Below, piece after piece: positions 21,926 to 32,870 of a DNA stretch of 64,000 bases. Every line of letters starts with the position of its first letter. Positions within the stretch are counted from its first letter, which is position 1. This DNA is from Lucinisca nassula (taxonomy: Eukaryota > Mollusca > Bivalvia > Lucinida > Lucinidae), in NCBI GenBank assembly GCA_963580285.1, contig OY757011.1, forward strand, positions 119,665,874 through 119,729,873, written 5' to 3'. Under the pieces are notes generated by a model that made no database searches, had not been told where the DNA came from, and was given only the letters and a program-made list of their open reading frames with translations. Both the position numbers and the translations under genes were made by a program.

Positions 21926-23540
21926 ACATGTGGGTTTACGGCGTCCCGCTAACCCCCATGCTGACAAGACAACCGAGCATGATCCCTGACAGGTGTACGG
22001 GCAGCTGTGGGGTAAGGCACAAGAAAGATATCAAATGAATGACATGAATTATTTACAGTATCTATATACAACAATACTAATACAAAACATCACATTTATT
22101 TGCTTCTATAGCCCACTCATGACGTCCGTCCCGAAGGCAAAACAATGTTCTGCGCTCGGACCGGGGTGAGGTGAGTGTCTACAGAAGCAAATAACAAACA
22201 CAACAACAAAATAAGAGAAAGGAACAACACAAAAACGCGACTGGCCAGATTACAAGTGCACTTAGGCTGAACCCCCTCTCGCGCACTGCTGTGAACTGGT
22301 TTGTCGACCTTGTCGACCACAAGTTGATTTATATTATTTATCGATTGTATACGAACTTGAAGTCCCGGTAACTTCTTCGTTTGAATCGACTCTAGGTTGT
22401 TTTCCACGACATGTTTAATATGGTTGAATCGACTTCAGGTTGTTTTCCACAAACTGTCTAATATGGTCTCGACGGTCTGTTATTGGGTCTGTCCGCCCTT
22501 GCTGGACACTAAACCAACAGCGTCGCGCCAGTACCTGCTCCTATATTGCAGGGAGCAGCAGGCCACCACACATCGTTGTGCCTGCAAATTACGATAATCG
22601 ACTAAGATACAGTTCACAAAACATACATGCTATATTATGATTCCACTCCCGGAGAAGTAAGAATGTGTTTATGCATATACCGTTATTGCGCATGCGCCGA
22701 CCAGACACACAGGCTGATCAGTGCATGCGACAAATAACTGCACAGCAGTACTTAACTTGACTGTGCATCAAATGATCAGCACCCAGCGCATGACACAAGA
22801 ATACTCAAAGTTTATGTTTCCTTACTAAGCACTACAGAAATCAATTAATGTTCATTACTATTGAGCATAATACCCATCAAATTCGTGCTCACTACATTAT
22901 CACAGGTAAGAGGCAATTGAACATACCACGCCTTTGCGCTACCTGGTCAGCCGCTAATTACAGGAAACATAAACTATTTCATATCCTTCTCCGCGACGCG
23001 GCTCACAAATCTAGCTATTCACAAATTCATTACATTAACAACAGCTAGAAACTACAAACAGGAAGATTTTCATCTGTTCTCCACAACATTTGTTAGTGTC
23101 TCATAAGGACCAACACCGTTTGCCGTAAATTCTTTCTGTATTTTGTAGGCTCCACGTCACAACCGTCCTTGTGACGCTGATGACGCAGCTGACGTCATCC
23201 ACGCCGCTCAGGCCGTTATAACGTGTGGCGTCTAAACACTCTCACTTATCATTATCACATTCTTTTTATGTACATACATGTACAAACCGAGTTCTCAAAC
23301 AAAAAAGGCATCATTACAAAATGAACTCGTAATTCTTCTTGGACAAAATTATTTCTACTCAACATGAACATGCTTGTAAAATCAAATTCATCACGGTTCA
23401 TCATCACGGATAACCCGACAGGCTCTTGTAAGAGTTTGCCCTGATGATGAAGATATGGTTAAACCCATCTTAATTTTACGTCCCCTCTACACCTACTATC
23501 ATATAGAGACGGGATCACGGTTTTCTAACCACTGTTAGTC
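21925..23540. repeat. Segment Y (unit A), present in three copies
   Basis: It begins TTACATGTGGGTTTACGGCGTC and recurs at 30325-31930 and 33367-35036. It contains a short frame conserved in all three copies (near 23150-23225) and, at its end, TTTTACGTCCCCTC...GAGACGGGATCACGG, a remnant resembling a tRNA-SINE 3' tail. A 96-codon minus-strand frame (22117-22407) is interrupted by a stop in unit B and is not supported as a gene. Confidence 0.65.
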
Positions 23541-23613
23541 AAACGTAAACATGTATGGGTTTACAACAGAACGATATTTAAACAACTATTACAACAACAC
23601 ACACACACACACA

Positions 23614-23658
<45 letters not shown>

Positions 23659-24515
23659 CTCAATTTTATATTATGGCGTTTACACTCAGAAATATGGCGT
23701 CATCTAATTTCTGTGGCTCTTACAGAGCCCTTGTTTGCATGTACTTCCCAGATGGACAGTTTACATGTAAATTTCTTCAAGGACATAATAAAGTCCAAAT
23801 CATTGGCGTGTAGTCTCTTGTCGACGCACGCCACATGCGTATACGCGTTAATATGACATCTCAATCTGCATTTATTTCCTTTACCCTTTAAGCTGTGGGG
23901 TCACATAGCAGTCTAAAGCTGGCCCATGAGGTGTAGGCGATAAAGCCGATATAACCTCATTTTCATAATCTCTGCATACCCCAACTTCCTCCCTGATGTG
24001 TGATACCATGCCCTTATTCGTCTAATCATTATGATTTAACCTTTGACCTACAGCCACCCCTCGTTGCACGGCCAACCTGCGTACACAAATCAATATGAGC
24101 GGTGCAGGCGATTGTTATATCAACGTATATTCGACGTCAACAGTTGTGACGTAAACGTAAATTTGACGTCACGACATTGCAGTCGGATACACGAGGTGGG
24201 ACCGATAAAGCCTCGTCAGTGCACCAAAATCTTAAGACATAAGCTTACCACATTTGAGACAAATTTTTACATACACAAATACGGAAACTTTTTACTTCTA
24301 ACTATTAGAACCGAAAGTGCGCAAACTAAAATGCGCTACCACAGATATGTTTTTTTAATCAAACATGTCTATAAATGACGGTGAAAAAATCTGCTTCTGC
24401 TCTGAGCACGGACCGCGCCCACACATAAGTACCGTGTCACTGTGTGAGGCTGTTGTAACGAGTACCCACAATCTGCATTCCAAAAGCAGAAAACATAAGT
24501 GCATCAACGTCATAT

Positions 24516-24751
24516 GAGCCCCGCCAAGCGAATTTGTGTCTTCGAGCATTCCGTCATGACAAATTTTAACTGCGCATGCCCAGCCATTCAGAGGGACCAG
24601 GGATATGGCTTTCTGTCTGAAGGTTCCTCTTGATTCATTGCTTGTATGAGCGAGCAGCGAAGGTTCTGGCGAGACTGCGCGGATGCGCAGGCTCGCCTGA
24701 ACCTTCGCTGCTCGCATAGGCGATAAGTACCAAAATCGCTTGACGGGGCCC
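24516..24751 (-). mobile_element. 236-bp GGGCCCCG MITE, copy K3 (orthologue of K2)
   Basis: Same position, orientation and ATAT duplication (24512-24515, 24752-24755) as K2, so it was copied by the segmental duplication. Confidence 0.9.
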
Positions 24752-25399
24752 ATATGATCATCACAGCGACAACGAGTGGCTAAAGGGTACTCTGATACGA
24801 GTACACCGCCTCAGTCGACGAGTGAAGGGTACTTATTCGTTCTTACAACCAGCAGGATATGCTGGGTACTCATCACCTTGCCAACCTATGACGAGTATAG
24901 GATACAATTTTGACAGCTAACGTCGAGTACAGTGTAATCGATCCAGTCCTACATACTGGATCGGCGAGCCCAAGGTACTCCCTCAAATCAATAACTAGAA
25001 CATTCGTTTGGAGCTACATGGTCGTTTAAAACATAATGCATAAAGACGCACGGGACGTCTGATCAGAGTCTTCGCACAATAAAATGTATATTTATATCAT
25101 ATCTTTGCATTTGATCAGAGTCTTCAGTGAAGGGCAAAACTGCATTTTTTTGCATAATTTAATGCTGCGTCCGATCAGGACCCTCAATGCAATAAAACCC
25201 ACAATAACGAGTACTGTCTGTGGTCTTAAACTGTGCCTGATCAGAATCTATAATAATTACATTGCTAGATTTCTAGAAATAACACACCCCTTCCTAACCT
25301 TACACAAAGAAGTATCAACAATATCACCTTTCACTGGAAAAGCGCTTTGAACATCATGATCAAAAATAGAGTCACTGTTATTCTTACTTTTAGCACTAC

Positions 25400-25640
25400 A
25401 AAGTAGAAGTAAAACAAAGATCCGGAATCGATACAATTAACTTACTCCACCCATCAAAGACACCAAAGGGAAAGAAACACAAACATTAAGCGACCAGACC
25501 ATAATGGAAACCTAAACAAAGGAAGGCCACAAGGACAGTTACTTTCCCACAAAATGGTCATATGGCCATCCAAAATTAAAAGACACAAGTGATACACACA
25601 GTAAGTAACAAACAACAACATAAATAAATCGCCACAGAAG
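25400..25640 (-). mobile_element. LTR-like repeat downstream of gag, unit B
   Basis: Same sequence as 17311-17545; the gag-proximal 250 bp present in unit A are missing here. Confidence 0.55.
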
Positions 25641-26423
25641 AGCCGCCTTGGAACAAGCTTATCTGATTATCTACCTTAGTTGCACTACTGCTTTGCTTCT
25701 GGCGCATTCCCCTACCGCGTTCGTGATAATCTCCCCTACCTCTTCCGCGTCCGCGGTTAGCACCACGATGAATGTTATGTCAGCAATATTGTCAGCCGTT
25801 TTATTATCCTAAATATTCGCTCGCGAAACCAACTTACGGCTAGGATGTTTCCAGCACTTAACTGTTAAGTGCGCCTTGTCGCATATCCCGCACTTTATAT
25901 CCGGTTTCTGTCCAGTAACCCCCTCAATTCTCTTACTTATATCGCTGGGCTTGAGCTGGGGCACCCCTTTTCCGCCTAGTGCCGCCTTCGACACACAGCT
26001 AAGGACACCGGCTCTCGCCTCCGCAAAGAGATCAGCTTCCCTAGCCATGTCAGATAGTCCTTCAAATCCCCGCCCCACCCCCCCCCCCCCCCAACTTCAA
26101 ATGAACATACAAATCTCTACTGCAACACTACAAAACACGAAATCACAGACTGCGTCATATGATTTCACAAAATTACCAAGAGATAACCACTCCTCAAAAT
26201 AACCCCAGTCTGCAACTGAACTGCATAAAAGTCTCACTCTAACTGGCCTCTCGTAACGAAACGTTTTACCGAAACCTCTTTCAGTCATGTCAAAATTTAT
26301 CAACACAGCTTCATTGAGCTTAACATAATCATTTGCATCTTCATTTGAAAGCCTATCAAACTTCCAGAGCACGTCCTTTAACAATGCGCTAAGATTTATA
26401 GCCCAACGACCTGTTTCCCATTT

Positions 26424-26659
26424 GGGCCCCGTCAAGCGATTTTGGTACTTATCGCCTATGCGAGCAGCGAAGGTTCAGGCGAGCCTGCGCATCCGCGCAG
26501 TCTCGCCAGAACCTTCGCTGCTCGCTCATACAAGCAGTGAATCAAGAGGAACCTTCAGACAAAAAGCCATATCCCTGGCCCCTCTGAATGGCTGGGCATG
26601 CGCAGTTAAAACTTGTCATGGCGGAATGCGCGAAGACCCAAATTCGCTTGGCGGGGCTC
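26424..26659 (+). mobile_element. 236-bp GGGCCCCG MITE, copy K4 (unit-B-specific, in gag)
   Basis: Target duplication ATTT (26420-26423 and 26660-26663). If the element and one ATTT are discounted, the gag reading frame is continuous at this point. Absent from unit A, so it inserted after the A/B duplication. The family therefore moved at least twice in this locus's history. Confidence 0.9.
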
Positions 26660-27084
26660 ATTTTTTCGCGGTCGCGTTTTTCTCAAACCGCTAAGTGTAG
26701 CTATCCATCTTATCCTTTGCCTCGTCAAAGTAAGGCAGTTGAGGATCCTTGTCTCGCGCTGCACTTTCCGCCTGCTCATGCTCGATTTCTATTTTTGACT
26801 GCAAACGCTCGCGCTCAAGCCTTAAGTTGAACTCTGCTGACTCCTCATGAGCCAATTCGGCCATCTCTAAATAGAGGATCTTACATGAGTGTCCATGTAT
26901 TATTGAATTTATTAAACGAGTTGAGGAAAAGGGATAAAATGCGAGGCTGTGCCGAGCATTTTATCCCTTTTCTTCAACGAGTTTAATAAATTCAATAATA
27001 CATGAGCACGAATGCAAGATACTATTTATCATATGACATTTAAAACGCATTTTATTCACAATTGTTTACGGAAATGTCAATATT

Positions 27085-27802
27085 TATAGGTTATTGACTT
27101 TATATTGTGAAATATTCGGCACGAGTTCATATGGCGAAGGACGCACGAGCTTGCGAGTGCATCTCCGCCATATGAACGAGTGCCGAATATTTCACAATAT
27201 AAAGTCAATAACCTTTTTATTATATACCCAAAACTTGAACTGTCTGCTAAAATTCAGGATTGCCTGGTATAGAAATCTCAACGTAATATCAGATTATATA
27301 TCTTTAAGTGATTTAAATGGAAAATAATGAAGGTCGTTAAGTGTCTCCCTACACGCTGAAAAACCACGCCCAACGGCGCCAAAGTGAAGACGACGTTAAC
27401 GTTGTGGATGTGACGTCATTAAAACATTGACGTTTCCCAACACAGGACGCCATTTTTTTCTGAAGCGTCGGATATATTTCTTTCAAAATTCTCCTGATTT
27501 CTTAGAAGAAAGTACTGAAAATCTAAACAGATTGCAGGTAGGTCATATTTCACAGCATAAAATGCGCTTTATGCACTTTCTAAGAACCTATATTCGTTTT
27601 GTTTTACGTTCTTTGAGTCGATACGCACGACAAGATGGCTGCCGATGTTTCGTCTTGAAATGCATAGATTTGAAAGTAGTTCTATTTTGAACGAGACTGC
27701 TTATCTACGGGCAATATGAACTTGACTACGGGCAATATGGAAAAATATTGACCGGTAACTTCTGTACAAAGTAAACGGGACATTTTCTGGGTATATAATA
27801 AT
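27085..27802. mobile_element. Unit-B-specific 718-bp insert with a ~127-bp palindrome
   Basis: Unit A reads CAATATTCCGCCG at 19330; unit B has 718 bp after CAATATT. The left part (27087-27215) is a near-perfect hairpin whose arms include AGGTTATTGACTTTATATTG and GTTCATATGGCG. The remainder is bounded by TTATTATATACCCA (about 27215-27230) and TGGGTATATAATAA (27788-27801), an inverted pair, so it may be two nested elements. An 87-codon frame inside lacks an ATG. Confidence 0.65.
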
Positions 27803-28797
27803 CCGCCGTTAGTAAACGCGACGTCGTTAAGGACGTCGTACATGTAACGTTACGGGACGTATCTAGCTAATTTGCATATTTAATCCACTAGTGGATTATC
27901 GAAAATAATACATGACGTCATTACACTCTCAGACGCGACGTCATATGATAAATCTCTTTCCTTTTCTACCTGTGCTTATTTAGCCGACTCCAATTCTCTA
28001 TCCTTGCTTAATCTAGCCTATTCCTATTCTTTTTTTTTCTTTTTCCTACCTGTGCTATTTTAGCCAACCCCAAATTCCCTTTCCTTTTCTTTTCGTTCCC
28101 TTACGCGCGCCCTTTCATTTGCCTACTGCTCGATAACCCAATTCTGAAGTTCTTACCCCACATATCCTAAGCGGTTTCCCTGCTCTAATAACTTGTCCAT
28201 TTTGAAGTGACGTTTAATGACAAGTCAGTCAAAGTATAAATGGAAATTGCTATAAAAGTAGCAAACATTTTCACTAGTTAGATATCTTGTGAACAAGATC
28301 AGATAAAATGTTGATCAAACAAGCTACTTAAGGTTTTTAAGCCATCTTAATTCATGACAAACTTATACAATAACGTCAAAATGCGTTACGTACGTCATAA
28401 ATTCACAGGAAGGTACGTTGCTTCAAATGATAATCACCACTGAAGCTACGCCTCGCATATAAACACCAAGATACTGATTAACGTCAGTAACCACGCTACT
28501 CTGACGTCATATTGACGTCAGACCTACGTAACGTCATGGACAAGAACAGAACTAAAAAAGGGAAAACTTCATAAAAGCACCAAGACGATGGATAGTTATC
28601 AGGGACACTAACGACAATTACTCAGCGATAACACTAGGCTGATCAGGGACACACAAGACAAACCATGCAGCGATAACACTAGGCTGACTTTAATAATTAG
28701 TAGACCTAACTCATAACCGCCATCTGAGGAAAGGATAATCACTCCAATCTCAGTTTACCATTTAGATTTAGTATGTATTGCTCTTCATTCAAGTTAA

Positions 28798-29002
28798 CTC
28801 TTATCATGCTGTTCATGACAACCCATATCTTTGGAAACAGTGTAGATCCAGATCAGATGGCTTCTGAAGAAGCCATCTGATCAGGATCTACACTGTTTGA
28901 CATTCAGTTTATGGATTTGTAAGTATAAATTACATTAAGTAATCTGATTGGTTCAAAGTCAGAAATGGGTGTGGCTAAACTGAATATTCAGCAAGAGAAG
29001 GG
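28798..29002 (+). mobile_element. piggyBac-like TTAA MITE, copy M2 (orthologue of M1)
   Basis: TTAA at 28794-28797 and 29003-29006. Its ends are more diverged (CTCTTATCATGCTG / CAGCAAGAGAAGGG) than in M1. Confidence 0.8.
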
Positions 29003-29179
29003 TTAAGAGGGCAATGACTCCTTACTTCATCATACGTGTAGCTTTCAAAGATTTTCGCCGCTACATGTACATACACAAGCAAAACTGGGCCTTTTAAATA
29101 TGACAACCACCAAAGTAAGTGAGCCCCTAGGATCCCTTAATACATGCAATCTCTTAAAGAGACCACCCCACTTCCGACA

Positions 29180-30325
29180 CCAATGCCACATGACCTCCGG
29201 TGAGCAGGAAGTTGAATTCAGCCAAATTCAGCTTCACACATACCCAAAGGCAGCGTGCGTCAAGATAGGCGAGGGTGGTGGTCTTAGCAAGAAAGTACGA
29301 GGTCCAAGTATAAGTAAACATGCACTATTACAACAAAATTACAAAACAACAAAACACACACACACTGTCGCAGTTCAGTAATATGACGTCGTCTAATTTC
29401 TTTGGCTCTTACGGGGCCCTTGTTCGCCGTAATCGCTTAGAAATACTTCTCAGATGGGCATTCTACATGTAGATTTCTTCAAGGACATAATGTAGTCTGT
29501 TGTCGACGTACGCAACATGCGTAAACAGCGTTAAAATGTCATCTCAATTTGCATTTATTTCCTCTACCAATTAGGGTATGGGGTCACATAGCCGTCTTAA
29601 GCTGGCCGATGAGGGGTAGGCGATAAAGCCGATTGGCGATATAACCGTCTGAAAAAAAAAACAAAAAAAACATTTTATAATAATCATTGCACACCTAAAC
29701 TTCCCCCTGATGTGTGATGCCATGCCAGCGCAAATTGAGGGTTGTGTAGCATTCATCTAATCATTAGCCACCCCTCATTGCACGGCCAACCTGCGTACAA
29801 AGATCATTAGGAGTGTAGCAGCGAGCGTTATATCAACGGATATTCGACGCCAGCTAAGTTGACGTCACGACGTTGCAGTCGGATACACGTGTGTGTGTGG
29901 GGTGGGGGGGGGGGGGGGTGCGATATAGCCTCGTCCGTGCATCAAAATCTTACGACATTTAAGACAAACGTTTACAGACACAAATAAATATGGAAACTTT
30001 TGAATTTTAAAATATTTGAATCATCTCTTTGAAACGCAAGTGCGCAAACTAAAAACGCGCTATCACAGTTATAATGTTTTCTAATGAGACACATGGCTAT
30101 AAATGAGTTGAAAAGTTTTATATCGTTTCCTGTTTCTGCCCAGGGCACGGACCGCGCCCTCACATTAGAACCCTGTCACTGAGTGAGGCAGAGTATCCAC
30201 AATCGTGCATCAACGTCATATAATCACAGCGACGGGTCGCTCGAGGGTATTCTGATTCGAGTACACCGCCTCAATCGACGAGTGAAGGGTACTCAATCGT
30301 ACTGACAACCAGCAGTATATGCTGT
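29180..30325. repeat. Long repeat X2' (unit B)
   Basis: Orthologue of X2. Empty K-MITE site ATAT at 30218-30221. Contains a GTGTG/G-run near 29890-29920. Confidence 0.65.
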
Positions 30326-31930
30326 TACATGTGGGTTTACGGCGTCCCGCTAACCCCCATGCTGACAAGACAACCGAGCATGATCCCTGACAGGTGTACG
30401 GGCAGCTGTGGGGTAAGGCACAAAAAAGATATCAAATGAATGACATGAATTATTTACAGTATCTATATACAACAATACTAATACAAAACATCACATTTAT
30501 TTGCTTCTATAGCCCACTCACGACGTCCGTCCCGAAGGCAAAACAATGTTCTGTGCTCGGACCGGGGTGAGGTGAGTGTCTACAGAAGCAAATAACAAAC
30601 ACAACAACAAAATAAGAGAAAGGAACAACACAAAAAAGCGACTGGCCAGATTACAAGTTCACTTAGGCTGAACCCCCTCTCGCGCACTGCTGTGAACTGG
30701 TTTGTCGACCTTGTCGACCACAAGTTGATTTATATTATTTATCGATTGTATACGAACTTGAAGTCCCGGTAACTTCTTCATTTAAATCGACTCTAGGTTG
30801 TTTTCCACGACATGTTTAATATGGTTGAATCGACTTCAGGATGTTTTCCACGAACTGTCTAATATGGTCTCGACGGTCTGTTATTGGGTCTGTCCGCCCT
30901 TGCTGGACACTAAACCAACAGCGTCGCGCCAGTACCTGCTCCTATATTGCAGGGAGCAGCAGGCCACCACACATCGTTGTGCCTGCAAATTACGAAAATC
31001 GACTAAGATACAGTTCACAAAACGTACATGCTATATTGTGATTCCACTCCCGGAGAAGTAAGAATGTGTTTATGCATATACCGTTATTGCGCATGCGCCG
31101 ACCAGACACACAGGCTGATCAGTGCATGCGACAAATAACAACACAGCAGAACTTATCTTGACTGTGCATCAAATGATCAGCACCCAGCGCTTGACACAAG
31201 AATACTCAAAGTTTATGTTTCCTTACTAAGCACTACAGAAATCAATGTTCATTACTACTGAGCATAATACCCATCAAATTCGTGCTCACTACATTATCAC
31301 AGGTAAGAGGCAATTGAACAGACCACGCCTTTGCGCTACCTGGTCAGCCGCCAATTACAGGAAACAAACTATTTCATATCCTTCTCCGCGACGCGGCTCA
31401 CAAATATAGCTATTCACAAATTCATTACATTAACAACAGCTAGAAACTATAAACAGGAAGATTTTCATCTGTTCTCCACAACATTTGTTAGTGTCTCATA
31501 AGGACCAACACCGTTTGCCGTAAATTATTTCTGTATTTTGTAGGCACCACGTCACAACCGTCCTCGTGACGCTGATGACGCAGCTGACGTCATCCACGCC
31601 GCTCAGGCCGTTATAACGTGTGGCGACCAAACACTCACTTATCATTATCACATTCTTTTTATGTACATACATGTACAAACCGAGTTCTCAAACAAAAACG
31701 GCATCATTACAAAATGGACTCGTAATTCTTCTTGAACAAAATTATTTCTACTAAACATGAATATACTTGTAAAATCAAATTCATCATGGTTCATCATCAC
31801 GGATAACCCGACAGGCTCTTGTAAGAGTTTGCCCTGATGATGAAGATATGGTTAAACCCATCTTAATTTTACGTCCCCTCTACACCTATCATATAGAGAC
31901 GGGATCACGGTTTTCTAACCACTGTTAGTC
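30325..31930. repeat. Segment Y' (unit B)
   Basis: Second copy of Y, closely matching 21925-23540. Confidence 0.7.
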
Positions 31931-32870
31931 AAACGTTATGGATCAAACAAGTGACCCGACGTTTATTAATTGAATTCTACAAAAGTGGTCTAAAAGCCTT
32001 AATGAATCTAGAATGAGCGGGTGTCCACACTTTACGTCTCACCAACATCTAGGGTCAGAATGAGACAGGACCTCGCTTAAAAGACTCATTCAACTGCTGG
32101 AGAAGCCTGGGATCGATCCTGCGACCTCTAGCTGGTAAAGCTAGTAGCCTAATCACTACACCACAGAGGCTTCAAAAGTGAATTCAGAATAGGCTTCAGA
32201 AAGTTGGGGTAAACTAGAAGTAAACCCCTCCAAAACCTACAAGCATGTTCATACAAAAACTAATACTAAACGTAGATTTAACCTACCGTTCTATATTCAT
32301 TCTCTATCCCGCCACGATGTTGTGTTCATTTATTCGCACTTGACCTGCTGCTGAATAAAGTTCGTTTTTCAGGGTTTTTATACCTATGAATACTACCGAA
32401 AAATCATGCATACTCGTGTTAGCTCGCTAAAATCGTGGCAAAGTGAAGATACCGTCCACAAGCATAGCCAAAGAGCAAAAATCGAGTAGATAATTGATTT
32501 GCGTTAAAATAGTATTTCCCCTATGGAAAAATGATGAAACGTCCCTATAAATTAATGGTATAACTCCCGTCAAAACGAACACAGACAACATCGTGACTGG
32601 AATGAAAATTATATATGGCACAATTTGGCGGGTGGCGATTTTTAGGCAAATTTTATAGAAATAAGTCTTATAGCGGCCAACTGTAAGGGTAAAAAATCTC
32701 CACAAACCACTCATACATACATCGTATGATATGTGCATGACTTGTGCATGGAGCAGCACATTTTGCCTACCGTATTTTACCTAAAATATTTCACTCGCAC
32801 CGCCTTGCCATATACCTACTAAAATAATTTAGATGTGCATAAGCACCAGAGAAGTTTCCTATTCCATCTC
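31931..32870. repeat. Segment T (after unit B)
   Basis: It starts AAACGTTATGGATCAAAC and matches 35036-35890. It contains a minus-strand tRNA-SINE head (32095-32174; B box on the minus strand, GGATCGATCC) and a 110-codon minus-strand frame (32427-32759). Unit A lacks T because the duplication breakpoint precedes it. Confidence 0.65.
32427..32759 (-). pseudogene. Membrane-protein-like open frame, possible receptor exon remnant
   Basis: Two hydrophobic stretches are separated by about 20 residues: PYIIFIPVTMLSVFVLTG and YLLDFCSLAMLVDGIF, the second followed by TLPRF. The spacing and the Pro-containing first segment recall TM1-TM2 of Cys-loop (nicotinic-type) receptors, but none of the diagnostic TM2 residues are clear. 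The related copy at about 35420-35730 has stops and frameshifts. Chance is possible in AT-rich DNA. No splice sites were assigned. Confidence 0.2.

Larger units (their letters stand above)
14916..23540. repeat. Tandem segmental duplication, unit A (~8.6 kb)
   Basis: It begins at AAACGT followed by AAACATGTATGGG and ends at ...ACTGTTAGTC just before the same AAACGT that starts unit B. Order inside: X1, segment P (16770-17290), Gag pseudogene with LTR-like repeat (17311-19728), X2 (20714-21925) and segment Y (21925-23540). Unit B keeps the same order, with mostly single-base differences plus a few large indels. Confidence 0.85.
25660..28200 (-). pseudogene. Gypsy-type LTR retrotransposon Gag pseudogene, unit B
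   Basis: ATG at 28200 followed by the same N-terminus as unit A, which is broken here by a stop after GNRLGYVG. MITE E2 (about 26877-27950) is enlarged by a 718-bp insert. The coiled-coil segment and the shared in-frame TAG follow, then K4 (26424-26659). A frame of 112 codons covers the SCAN-like region (26435-26097), and a frame of 89 codons covers the zinc knuckle (26078-25809). An RG-rich tail follows. The shared TAG shows gag was already dead before A and B separated. Confidence 0.75.
23541..31930. repeat. Tandem segmental duplication, unit B (~8.4 kb)
   Basis: Starts and ends at AAACGT (23541-23546 and 31931-31936). It has the same module order as unit A. Differences include loss of the 525-bp block, loss of ~250 bp near gag, an extra 718-bp insert (27085-27802), and K4 in place of A's palindromic insert. 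Confidence 0.85.

Noticed and set aside
22117..22407. 96-codon minus-strand frame in segment Y
   Set aside because: Unit B has an in-frame stop and unit C is diverged, so there is no sign of coding constraint.
27427..27690. 87-codon frame in the unit-B insert
   Set aside because: No ATG at its start and no recognisable content.
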